Source: Elymus sibiricus
Lineage: Eukaryota > Streptophyta > Magnoliopsida > Poales > Poaceae
DNA: 64,000 bases
Reading direction: 5' to 3'
NCBI GenBank assembly: GCA_039707655.1
Contig: CM077664.1
Location: 202,796,195 to 202,860,194, forward strand
Positions 1 to 9,751 of the stretch are shown here, piece after piece. Every line of letters starts with the position of its first letter. Position 1 is the first letter of the stretch. Made by a program: the position numbers and the translations under genes. The notes below the pieces were generated by a model. That model saw nothing but the letters and a program-made list of their open reading frames with translations, had not been told where the DNA came from and ran no database searches.

Positions 1-2583
1 ATTTTGAGAGTCAACAGGAATTGGTCATTCACATGGTTAGTCATAAAATCCTACATAAAACTTGTAGATCACTGAATATGATATGTTTGATTCCTTGCAA
101 TAGTTTTGCGATATGGAGATGATAATATGTGAGTTATGCTAGTGAGTAATTGTGATTTAGTAAGAATATTGGTGTTAAGGTTTGTGATTCCCTATGCATG
201 CACGTAGAGTCAATAGTTATGCAACGAAGTTATATCCTACTTATGGTGCATTATTCAGTGTTAGTTATTCTCAATGCATGCTTATGACCGTTTTCGTTTT
301 CTGGTTGGTTGCTTCTCAATCTATTTGCTAGCCTCCATTTGTACTAAGCGGGAATACTGCTTGTGCATCCAAACTCCTTAAACTCAAGTTGTGCCAAATG
401 AGTCCACCATATCTACCTATATGCGGTATTTCCATGCCGTTCCAAGTAAATTTGCATGTGCCAACTCTAAAATTTTCAAAATAATTTTTCCGTTTTGTGT
501 GCCCGTACCGCTCATGAAGCGGCAGGGGGTGGCCAATATTTTCCATGCTAGGTGTGTTATTCTCACGATGAGTGTTTATTCACTTGCCATTTCACGAGAA
601 AGTGGCAGGTAATAGGGATGCCTAGTCCCACAATGAATCAAAAATAATAATAACAAAATTCCTTGGAAAGTGTTGGTATGGAGGGCACCCGTGGATACGG
701 CTAGCCATGGATTGTGAAAGAATGGTGGAAAGGAAATGAACTTTATTTTCTGTTTGGGAACCGCCTATGATGTGTCTAGCATGGAAAATATTGGAAATTC
801 TCGGTCGTTTTCGTTGACAGGAAAAGCATGCCTCTCAATATAATTTTATCCCTCTAATTTAAGCTTTGAGCTCTGGCACCTCTGCAAATCTCTTCTTCCC
901 TCTGCGAAGGGCCTATCTATTTTACTTTTATGCATTTTTATTTTTATTGAGTCTCCATCTTCTCTTATAAAGCACCAACTGGAGAGCACTATTGTCATAC
1001 TTGTGCATTGGGTGTAGTTAATGTTGAGTGTGTTTCATGAATGGATCAATGACTGAGCATAATGGGCTAGGGATAACTTTCTTTAGTGTTGATATTTTGA
1101 AAGACATGGTTGTTTGTTAGTATGCTTGAGTATTGATGTCTTTATATCAAATTATAGACTATTGCTTTGAATCACTCGTGTCTTAATATTCATGCCATGA
1201 TTAAATTATATGATCAAGATTATGCTAGGTGGCATTCCACATCAAAAATTATCTTTTTTTATCATTTACCTACTCGAGGAAGAGCAGGTATTAAGCTTGG
1301 GGATGCTGATACGTCTTCGTCGTATCTATAATTTTTGATTGTTTCATGCCAATATTCTACAACTTTCATATATTTTGGCAACATTTTATATTATTTTTGG
1401 CACTAACATATTGATCCAGTGCCCAGTGCCAGTTCCTGTTTTTTGCTTGTTTTTTGTTTCAGAGAAAATCCATATCAAACGAAGTCCAAATGCAATAAAA
1501 TTTTATGGAGAATTATTTTGGTGCTGTCCTATGGAGTCCATATCAAACGAAGTCCATATCAAACGAAGTCCTGCCCCTTCGCCGCCATGGCAGCCATGGA
1601 CCAGAGGGGGAACTCTTCTCCCATCTAGGGAGGAGGCCAAGGAAGAAGAAGAAGAAGGAGGGGGGCTCTCTCCCCCTCTCTCCCGGTGGCGCCGGAGTGC
1701 CGCCGGGGCAACGATCGTGACGCCGATATACATCAACAACCTCGCTACCGTCAACACCAACTTTCTCCCCCTCTATGCAGAGGTGTAACACCTCTTCTCC
1801 CCGCTGTAATCTCTACTTAAACATGGTGCTTAATTCTACATATTATTATCCAATGATTTGTGGCCATCCTATGATGTTTGAGTAGATTCTTTTTGTCCTA
1901 TGGGTTGATTGATGATTGTGATTGGTTTGAGTTGTATGTTTTATTTTGGTGCTATCCTATGGTGCCCTCTGTGTCGCGCAAGCATGAGGGATCCCCGCTG
2001 TAGGGTTTGCAATACGTTCATAATTCTCTTATGGTGGGCGGCTAGAGTGACAGAAGCTTACACCCGAGTAAGGGGGTTGTTGCGTATGGGAGTAAAGATG
2101 ACTTGATACTTAATGCTATGGTTGGGTTTTAACTTAATGATCTTTGGTAGTTTCGGATGCTTTCTAGAGTTCCAATCATAAGTGCATATGATCCAAGTAC
2201 GGAAAGTATGTTAGCTCATGCCTCTCCCTCATATAAAATTGCAATAATGATTACTGGTCTAGTTATCGATTGCCTATGGACAAATCATTCTCTTCTGTTA
2301 CAAAAGCTTTCTACTAAACAACTAACTTTTATTATCTTGCAAATTACTCATAGTTTTATTCTCGCAAAATACTTCTAGTTTTATTCTTGCAAACCTATCC
2401 TATCACCTACAAAATAGTTTTATACTTGTTCTAGGTAAAGCGAACGTTAAGCGTGCGTAGAGTTGTATCAGTGGTTGATAGAACTTGAAGGGAATATTAA
2501 TTCTACCTTTAGCTCCTCGTTGGGTTCGACACTCTTATTTATCGAAAAAGTTACAATTGATCCCCTATACTTGTGGGTTATCA
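1..2583 (+). mobile_element. Gypsy-type LTR retrotransposon, 3' end only
   Basis: Only the right end of this element is in the window. The part before the LTR is AT-rich internal sequence without a usable reading frame. It ends in a purine-rich tract (about 1273-1306, ending in ttaagcttggggatgc) that abuts the LTR and sets the orientation as plus. Blocks near 321-425 and 890-920 are recognisably related to 32278-32385/32620-32650 in element N and 61550-61655/61890-61920 in element F, so the three share an untranslated 3' internal region. The left end and one target-site copy lie outside the window. The LTR style resembles Triticeae Sabrina/WHAM-type Gypsy elements; that name is a guess. Confidence 0.8.
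1307..2583 (+). repeat. 3' LTR of the left-edge retrotransposon
   Basis: The LTR opens with TGATACGTC directly after a purine tract and closes with ..CTTGTGGGTTATCA, giving the TG..CA ends expected of an LTR of about 1.28 kb. The closing 60 bases match the end of element F's LTR (63930-63991). A 17-base motif, CATATCAAACGAAGTCC, occurs three times (near 1470, 1541 and 1556). The motif is also present once in the LTRs of N and E. The five bases after the LTR (gtgag) would be the target duplication, but the partner copy is outside the window. Confidence 0.8.
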
Positions 2584-2680
2584 GTGAGACAGAGAGAGAA
2601 CGAGGAAGATAGAATGTTAGATGGGTCTATCTAGTGCAAGTGAGATATGTGTATGTGTGACCTAGGGAGATAGAATGTTT

Positions 2681-2702
2681 GAGAGAGAGAGAGAGAGAGA
2701 GA
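2681..2702. repeat. (GA)11 microsatellite
   Basis: An uninterrupted run of eleven GA dinucleotides in a purine-rich stretch just right of the LTR end. Confidence 0.95.
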
Positions 2703-2880
2703 TAGGAGTCGGGAGACGACGGAGTGGTGCGTGAGAGAGTTATGGACAACGAGCAAGAGAATTTGTGTGTGTACTATGAGTGCACCCTAGCTAGCTATTT
2801 AGCCTAGACCAGAGAGTCATACATGGTGTGCGAGGGAGACCTATACGTAGAGTCTGCATGCGAACTAGAAAGACCTAGAG

Positions 2881-2912
2881 AGCGAGAGAGAGGGAGGGAG
2901 AGAGAGAGAGAG
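2881..2912. repeat. Imperfect GA-rich microsatellite
   Basis: GA repeats interrupted by GGGA units. It is a second, degraded copy of the kind of run found 200 bases upstream. Confidence 0.85.
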
Positions 2913-3607
2913 ACCGATAAGGATTGTGTTCATGTGCGTGCGATAGAAAGAAAGAGTGTCGGCTAGAGAGAGAACGGGAGTGCTGGAGAGGGGAGAGGTC
3001 GTGTTTTTGCATCGAAGATTGATATAAACCATGATTCAGTATAAAATTGTATTCAAATGTTTGAATTGGAGAACATGGTGTTTGCAATTCACACATGAAC
3101 AGAGATATACGTATCAAACAGGTTCATTAATTTGACTTTGAGCATGTTCATGGAGTACTATAATACAACATGCTATTCAATTGATGTGTTCAATTTTGGA
3201 TGTAGTCCACAATTTTGACCGGGTCAAAAAGCTATTTCATTGAATTGAGATATTTCATTTCTGGATTGATTCCCATTTTTAAGTGGGTCAACTATATGTC
3301 AAATTAATCGGTAGCAACGAGCATGTAAATACACATTATTCCCGAGCATCATCTCACCATCTAAAAAAGAAGTGGCAAGACATGACACTATAGAACTAAT
3401 ATTTCTAAATATGATTCGGATCGACTTGGTACGGTAGACGTAGATACTTGTTCTCCCAAAATTTGAACGAACCGCTAAAACACCCTCTGCTCGGTGGAAT
3501 TCGCCCGAGCAAATAAACGGGAGATGTGAAATTATCAGCCTATCTGGGACCCGCATCAATTGGCCCGTTGTATACCGAGGGTAGGTTTGTAACTTCATCG
3601 AAGCGCG

Positions 3608-3750
3608 TCCTCTCATCGGCCAAAATGAAAGACGCCGAATAATTCATAAACCATGGGCGGCAAAACACCCTCTCCTCGGCCGAAATCGCAGGCGCCAAAT
3701 AATTCATAAACCATGTGCGGCAAAACACCCTCTCCTCAGCCGAAATCGCT
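3608..3750. repeat. 60-bp tandem repeat upstream of the gene
   Basis: A unit of exactly 60 bases containing aataattcataaaccatg and ggcaaaacaccctctcctc recurs about 2.3 times. A more diverged partial copy of the second motif lies near 3477. The array ends about 170 bases before the proposed start codon, so it would sit in the promoter region of the split gene. No function can be read from it. Confidence 0.8.
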
Positions 3751-3918
3751 CGTTCCCACTATTTCAAGGACGCCCTCCTCGCTGGCACCCACTATTTGGG
3801 AGAAGCAAAGTTACCCTACTATCCCCGACCCTCAAGACTCAGACCCAAGCCCACAAGCCAAAATATAGGGGTAGAATTGTAACTTCCCCCACATTTCAGA
3901 CAAATGCGCCCGTAAGAC

Positions 3919-4340
3919 ATGGCCCCTCCCAATTCCCCATTCATACACCGTGGGCGCCAAATCACCTTCTCCCCTGCCGCGAAACCTCAGCCCCTCCTCC
4001 ATGGCCACCACCGCACCAGATTCAACGCTGCCCTCCTCCCCAATGCCGGAGCTGCAGTCCATTTGCCATCGGTCACTGGACCATGTGCTTCTTACTCTGT
4101 GCTGCCAGAGCTACCTCGACGACGACCGCGTGAACTGTGCAGGAGCCGATTCAACCGCGCCATCATGCACGGTGCCGGAGCAGCTCGTACTTCGGACGTG
4201 TCCAGCGCACCGGCGCTGGTCCCCCGTAGCCGTCGACTGCCACAACATATTTGCTTTCCCGCCGCTGGCAGCCAACGCAACCGCGCCGGCCTCACCGACT
4301 CGGCAGATGGAGCTGCCTACTTCACTGGGCTGCAAGATAG
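3919..4340 (+). CDS. Exon 1 of the split gene
   Basis: This is an open frame from the first in-frame ATG, ending at AAGATAG before a GT donor (phase 2). The protein is Arg/Ala-rich with an internal near-repeat: RTRFNAALLPNAGAA early on and RSRFNRAIMHGAGAA about 50 residues later. The last 15 residues (DSADGAAYFTGLQDR) resemble the end of exon 2. A second long frame overlaps (start 3950 or 3992). The chosen frame is preferred because it is the one that continues in phase into exon 2. Confidence 0.6.
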
Positions 4341-4789
4341 GTCGTACATTCATCTTATTCACTTTACCTAGGCGTTAGTCGCCTAGATTTTTATTCTGGG
4401 TCAGTCGGTTCCAAATGGAAGGAAGCAGCTCCCCTCGAGGCGGTAGAGCTCCTAGGCCGCCGGTTGGTCGGGGAAGGAGTGCCTCGGTGTCTATCATAGG
4501 GGTGCGGGCAGAGGGCGCAGGTTCGCCGCGGAAGCAGCTCTTCGGTGCCTATCTTAGTGTTGTGTGGGGTCAAGGTACTACTATTGCCTGATCTGGATGA
4601 CGGCGAGTCTTTGAGGTATGGCCGAGGGACGGCGCAAACACGGCAGTGCGGTGGGGCGGGGGGCGGTGTCGAGGTCGGAGCTGCCGTGGCCAGGGACGGC
4701 GGAGGCAGGCTGCTCTGCTGGTGCTCGCTGGCTGTTCGAGGAAGATCCTGAACAGTGACAGCCGGGAGGCACAAGACGGCCATCCAACC
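4341..4789 (+). other. Left part of intron 1
   Basis: GC-rich intron sequence between the exon 1 donor and the R1 insertion. The rest of the intron is 13741-13896, so the original intron was about 600 bp before R1 arrived. Open frames here on both strands are unsupported. Confidence 0.5.
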
Positions 4790-5650
4790 TGTCGGCCCAG
4801 TGGGAACCAGGGTACCACGACCCATCTGCTTCTGGCCCAGAGGGCCGCGCTAGGCGGCCGGCCCATGAGAGTGGCCCTGCCGCGGCTGCTCCGGAGGAAG
4901 CCGCCTCGCGAGGCCCCTCCCCGCCAGGCCAGGCCCTGCCGGGGCCACCAAGCACCAGGTTCCCTCGCGAGGCTCCCCTCGCGAGGCCTTCTCACAAGGC
5001 AAGTCGTACAGCACCAGCCGCAGTCCTCCGCGCCCCGCACATGGGTGACGTCCCGCTGTCAGGATAAGGACAGCGGGGCTTGACCAAGCCCAGCTTCCAT
5101 TCTGGTGATAAGGGAGCAGTGGCGTCTGCCTCCCCCAAAGCAAGTCCCAAAGGCTTTCCTCTTTGGTGATAGAAGATCTGGACGGATCAGCGCGCCAGGA
5201 CGGAGGTTATCGCCAAGCCCACCAGCGCGTCACAAGGATCTACTTTAGCAGGCGGAGACCACCTTTAGTCAGGATAAGCCTGCGCTCTTGTCCCCCTTTT
5301 GAATTGCCGCCCTGTGGCAACCCTTTCCCACTCATATTTTCGGCGAAGAGGACCAAGGCACTACAAAAGGGGCAGGGCTGCTTCCATGTAAGGGGATCGA
5401 TTCATTCTCCCCCATACCTCATGTACTTGGAGCCACAAGCTCTCCTTCACAGAGCAATCCAACACAAGCAGGAGTAGGGTATTACACCGCACGGTGGCCC
5501 GAACCTGGGTAGCTCATGTGTCCCCTTCGTGTCCGGTGAGAGCCAGCGAGTCCGGCTTCTCCCCGCCGTAGGTTGCCAAGCAAAGTCCCCCAGAGTTTGA
5601 ATCCTAAGTTCTTGGAGAAGTTTCTTGGACGCAGATCCTAGACTCCGACA
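4790..5650 (+). repeat. 5' LTR of R1
   Basis: It has TG..CA ends and matches 12848-13735 along its whole length. It is 27 bases shorter, mainly because the 3' copy carries an extra GCGAGCCTCGCGAGG-type block and a short insertion near the end. It contains several GCCTCGCGAGG palindromes and a probable core promoter just upstream of ggcactacaaaagg (near 5357). Confidence 0.9.
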
Positions 5651-5670
5651 TTTGGCGCGCCAGGTAGGGG
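5651..5670 (+). other. Primer-binding site of R1
   Basis: The sequence tttggcgcgccaggtagggg lies directly after the LTR's terminal CA, where a tRNA primer would anneal for minus-strand synthesis. The same layout with a related sequence occurs in element BC (41115-41134). Confidence 0.75.
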
Positions 5671-5713
5671 GGCTTGCCGTCTTCGCGCCTTTGACCTCGA
5701 CATCAGCATCGAC

Positions 5714-7239
5714 ATGGCCGCCGCCGCGGCTGGCCAGGAACGCGCTGCGCGCCGCGCCGCCGTCAGGGTCCCCGCGGCGCCCGCCGCCCGCGGTGCCCCT
5801 GGGCAGCTCCCTCGAGCCGCCACCGAGCCCGTTGGGGAGCGGCTGGCCTCCTCTGCCCACCCATCGGTGAACGAGCAGGCGCGCGACCCCTCCGCTGCCT
5901 CCTCCTCGCTCGCGCGTCGCGATCCGCCCGCTCCGCGCGCCGCGCTGCTCATGGCGCAGGAGCTGCTACGCTACCGTCGCACCGAGGATCCCTACGACGC
6001 CTGGCTGGGGCGCATCACCGAGCTCGTCGACGCCGCACGTGATGGCTGGGCGCCCTCCCACTCCCCGCCTGCTCCGCCGTCCTGCGCCGACAAGGCCGGG
6101 CGCGACGCTCCTCCTCCTCCTCCTCCGGACCACGACGTGGCCGAGCGCCGCCCCGCCGCGCGCGCCCCAGAGCCGTCTCGCGGCTCGCTCGCACCAGGCG
6201 GCGATGGCGACAGCTGCCAGATCGTCAACTGCGTGCCCCAGGACGCGCGCATGGGTCTCGAGAGGGCGCGCGACCTCCAGGACCGCGTCCTCCATGACGT
6301 CGCCATGGCTGGGCGCCAGAACCGCGCAACCCTCAACGGTGGAGCCGTTACCAACGAGGGCTACCTGGCACTCGCCCCGAGCTGTGCCGCGTGGTGTGGC
6401 CCGACAAGTTCAAGCCAGATCTCCGTCAGCGCTACGATGGCACTGCGAACCCCACGGAGTTCCTCCTGCTCTACACCATCAGCATCTAGGCGGCGAGGGG
6501 AGATGATCGGGTCATGGCGAACTGGTTCCCCATGGCCCTCAAGGACACCGCGCGCTCGTGGCTCATGAACCTTCCCGAGGTGTCCATCTCTTCGTGGGAG
6601 GACCTATGCAAGCAGTTCGTCGCCAACTTTAAGGGCATGAGGGACCGCGTCCTCACGATCAACGACCTGCAGAACGCGCGTCAGCGCCCTGGCGAGCCCC
6701 TTCGTAAGTTCATCCAGCGCTTCAGCCAGGTGCGCCACAAGATCCCGAAGGCCTCCGACGCCGCGACCGTCTCCGCCTTCACCAGTGGCGTCACGGTTGT
6801 GAAGATGCGCAAGAAGCTCTCAGTCAGAGACGAGCTAGACTCCGCGGCAGAGCTGTTCGTCCTCGCCGACCGCTGCGCCAAGGCCGAGGAGGGACGCCTC
6901 TTCCCCCACAACGATGCTGATGCTGAGCCTGACGCGGCGAAACCCAAGACCAAGGACACCAAGCGCAAGGGCCCAGCCGTGCTCGCGGCGGAGCCGGACT
7001 GCAAGCGTGGCCGCGACCGCAGCGAGGCCAAGAAGGACGCCCGCCCTTTCTGCGCCTACCACAACATGAACTCCCACAACACAGAAGACTGCCATGAGCT
7101 CAAGCTGCTTCGTGATGGCCGCACCGAACGCCGCAAGGAGCGCGGCAAGGGCCGCGGTGGCGGCAGCGGAAGTGGCCGCTGGGGCGACAACCACAACAAC
7201 GGTGCTGGCGACTGCAACCGTCAGGGCTGGCAGAACTAG
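5714..7239 (+). pseudogene. R1 gag polyprotein, broken
   Basis: This encodes the structural capsid/nucleocapsid protein. An Ala/Arg/Pro-rich N-terminal part starts at the first ATG after the primer site. Near 6375 the frame shifts. The capsid core follows in the second frame, including MANWFPMALKDTARSWLMNL and an FIQRFSQVRHKIP-type helix typical of retrotransposon gag. A zinc-knuckle-like segment (FCAYHNMNSHNTEDCHEL) lies near 7045-7098. In-frame TAG stops occur at 6487 and 7237. At the first, element D has glutamine in the equivalent position, so CAG to TAG is the likely change. Gag and protease share one frame apart from these stops. Confidence 0.85.
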
Positions 7240-8148
7240 CCGCGGCAGGCTGACCCTCCGGCCAACGCCGTCCCAATACACGCCAATGACTCCCCTCCCG
7301 CTGAGAATGCTGGGGGCTACCAGGAGGCCCGCAGGGTGGCCTGCATCCTCGGCGGGGCCCAGGCCCCTCCATCCAACCGCCACTTCAAGCAGTTCTCTTG
7401 GGAGGTGAATGCGGCGCTCCCGTCGCTCGATTCCACCGGCCGCCTCAAGTGGTCCGAGTTCCCCATCGCCTTCGACGCCAGCGACCACCCCAAGTCCATG
7501 AAGGGCGTGGGCGCCGTCCCCCTGCTGTGCACCCCCACCATCAGCAACGTCGCCGTCACCAAGACCCTCATCGACGGAGGCGCCGGCCTCAACTTGATCT
7601 CCATCGAGACCTTCGAAATGCTTCAAGTGCCCTACGAGCGCCTGATGCCCACCAGGCCCTTCTCGGGCGTCACCGACGGCTCCACTGTCCCCCTGGGGCA
7701 GGTGCTCTTTCCCGTCACCTTCGGCACCCGCAAAAACTACCGTACGGAGTTCATTGTCTTCGATGTGGCTCACATCGGCCGGCCTTACAACGCCATCTTG
7801 GGCTACCCGACGCTCACCAAGTTCATGGCCGCAACCCACCACGCCTACGGTCTCGTCAAAATGCCCGGCAGCTGCGGTACCCTCACCGTCCACTGCGATG
7901 AGAAGGATGCGTTGCAAACCCTCGAGCACGCCTACAAAGCTGCCTACGTCGCGTACCCGGCCGACGAGGACGTGCCTGGGCCTGCCGAGGAGACGGCCGT
8001 GAAGAAGAAGCCCCTACTCCCTCAGGAGCGCCGAGTCCAAGATGGCGTCGCTGGATGGGGGCGAAACAGGCCCCTCCCTCGCCGCTGGCGGCGGGCCCTC
8101 CCCCAAATAGGAAGGCGCCCTCATCACCTCCCTCCGGGCATGCCCTGA
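7240..8148 (+). pseudogene. R1 aspartic protease region
   Basis: This continues the gag frame beyond the TAG at 7237. It contains the retropepsin-type active site in the form LIDGGAGLNLIS (about 7567-7602) and the downstream hydrophobic motif NAILGYPTLTKFMA (about 7790-7830). The protease would cleave the Gag-Pol precursor. The matching region in element BC has MLVDGGAGLNLIS and NGILGRPALAKFMA. The frame runs out at 8148, where the reverse transcriptase should begin, showing a frameshift at the protease/RT junction. Confidence 0.8.
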
Positions 8149-8152
8149 TGCA

Positions 8153-8580
8153 TTGGCTTGGACAACATCAGGCGCGCCCAGCCTGCCGAGGGAGGTGATC
8201 GAGCACCACTCAGCCGCGTGCCGGAGCGCGCGGCCCGTCAAGCTTGAGGAATATCGTCAAGCGCCCAAGAAGCAGGAAGTCGTCACCCAAGAAGTCAACA
8301 AGCCCCAGGATGCTGGAATCGCACGAGAAGCCCCCCACCCCAGGAGAATCGCCAGCCTCACCCCCGTCGCCAGGCCGCGCGATAGCGCGCGCATGTGCGT
8401 CGACTTCATCGCCCACAACCAGGCTTGCCCCGCAGGCCCCTTTCCTCCTCCGCGCATCGCCGCAGGCTCGCCCTGGCTCATGCGTATGCCGTTCGGCCTG
8501 GAGGTGCCGCAGCCACCTTCACGAGGCTGATGCGCATGAGCCTGGAGCCCCACATCGCAAAGAATACGGAGGTGGTTAAC
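8153..8580 (+). pseudogene. R1 reverse transcriptase remnant
   Basis: Short RT landmarks survive in order. PREVIEHHSAACRSARPVK matches the RT entry segment of D and BC. ARMCVDFIAHNQACP corresponds to the CIDFTDINKACP motif, and LMRMPFGLEV to LRMPFGLKS. About 50 residues between the last two are gone, and the catalytic YMDD box is absent. Several small frameshifts are needed to follow it. The enzyme cannot be functional. Confidence 0.7.
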
Positions 8581-8611
8581 ACTCGCCCACCGGCCTGCCG
8601 CAGCCCCACTC

Positions 8612-8667
8612 ATGACAGAGGCGGGTGTTCCGGTACCAAACACATGGAACGCCCGCCATCACCGTAA
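8612..8667 (+). pseudogene. C-terminal tip of R1 pol after a large deletion
   Basis: The residues GVPVPNTWNARHHRNFYP match the last residues of the BC and D integrase (GTPVLNSWNIEHLRKFYP). They lie only 30 bases after the RT remnant. The deletion therefore removed the RT catalytic core, the RNase H and nearly all of the integrase, while keeping the pol terminus. Confidence 0.75.
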
Positions 8668-9751
8668 TTTCTATCCGTGCCCCACGGATACGAGCGACAT
8701 GGAGCTGTACACACTCCGGGGCTCTCTCTACCCGCGCTGCCTTCGGCACGTGAGAGCTCCTTCCCACTCTCGTGGAAGCCCCATGCTCAGCGCTGGCGGA
8801 TGCCCCATGCTCAGCGCTGGCGGATGCCCCATGCTCCGCGCTGGCGGCTTACTTGAGGGCCCCTCGGCCGTCACATCCTCAAGCTGACCCGTGTCGAACA
8901 CGGCTGCATGTATCTTTCTGTTATCTAATGAACTTGCTTCATGCATCAGTAAAGCTTATTTCCCTCAAAACCCCGTGTGCTTGCCGCTGCAGGGCGCACG
9001 CTCATGGTCTCGCCTGTGCCTGTCACGCGAGCGGGGGCTGGGCACGGTGTCTGTGCTTGGGTCAGTCCCAGCAGCGCTGAAAAACCCAAGCGACTGAGCT
9101 CTGGCTCGTGGGCCTGCTCCCGTGCACGTCACCTCACCAGGTCCTTGGTGCTCTTGTCTCCTCGCGTAACACCCACATGCGACCTCGCGAGCGCTCCCTG
9201 CTGCACTATTTACAAAACTTGGCAGTTTTTCTGGTGCAGGACATCGAAGCTTCAGGAGCTCCCCTCGGGAGGCCTCACGAGCGGCGTCCTGCGGGCAGAG
9301 AGCCTCATGAGGGACCGCGCCTCACGATCCGTGCCCTATGAAGGACTCGCCCCAAGCCGCGCGCCTCAAAGGAGCTAAGTCTAAAGCACCCCTCGGGTCC
9401 CTTTCCTCTCGTTTCTCTCTCGTGGCCTCCTGACTTCCTTGGCACGAGCCGCCTGCGCGTCAAGGGGGGGACCCTGAGCATCGCGTCTCAGGGACTCCTA
9501 CTAGCCCCAAGAGCCCTACACCCTATGGCCTTGCCGAGCGCACGCTCTGGGCACCCCAGCGACGGTGTAGCCTGCCTCGGGAGCTGGGTCCCAGCGTCAC
9601 AGGGCACGAAGGCAATGTAAAAGGGAAATAGGGGCCTCGATAGGAAAACAAAAACGCATAACTCATTAAGTGCAGCAAAAGTACCATGCAAGTGTTTTTA
9701 CGCCCCTGCGGGGCCGCGTCAACCCTATTATAGCAACAGGTCAAGGGGAAT
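8668..9751. other. R1 non-coding spacer between pol tip and antisense gene
   Basis: No coding sequence is supported. It holds a three-copy 24-bp tandem repeat and GC-rich sequence with CCTCGCGAGG-type palindromes. It probably includes the convergent 3' ends of the sense transcript and the antisense gene. Confidence 0.5.
8778..8848. repeat. Three-copy 24-bp tandem repeat
   Basis: The unit gccccatgctcagcgctggc plus ggat is repeated three times head to tail. The third copy differs at two sites. It lies in R1's untranslated spacer. Confidence 0.9.

Larger units (their letters stand above)
2584..3607. other. Gene-free flank upstream of the split gene
   Basis: No coding sequence is recognised here. 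The first 430 bases are purine-rich with GA microsatellites. The remainder is AT-rich unique-looking sequence with no TIR, LTR or MITE end that I can identify. It may be CACTA interior or the original intergenic region upstream of the gene starting at 3919. Confidence 0.5.

Noticed and set aside
4391..5040. Overlapping minus-strand frames across intron 1 and the R1 LTR
   Set aside because: They cross the insertion boundary at 4790, so they cannot be old genes. Composition explains them.
6835..7929. 364-codon minus-strand open frame
   Set aside because: Shadow of R1 gag and protease, whose plus-strand motifs are unmistakable.
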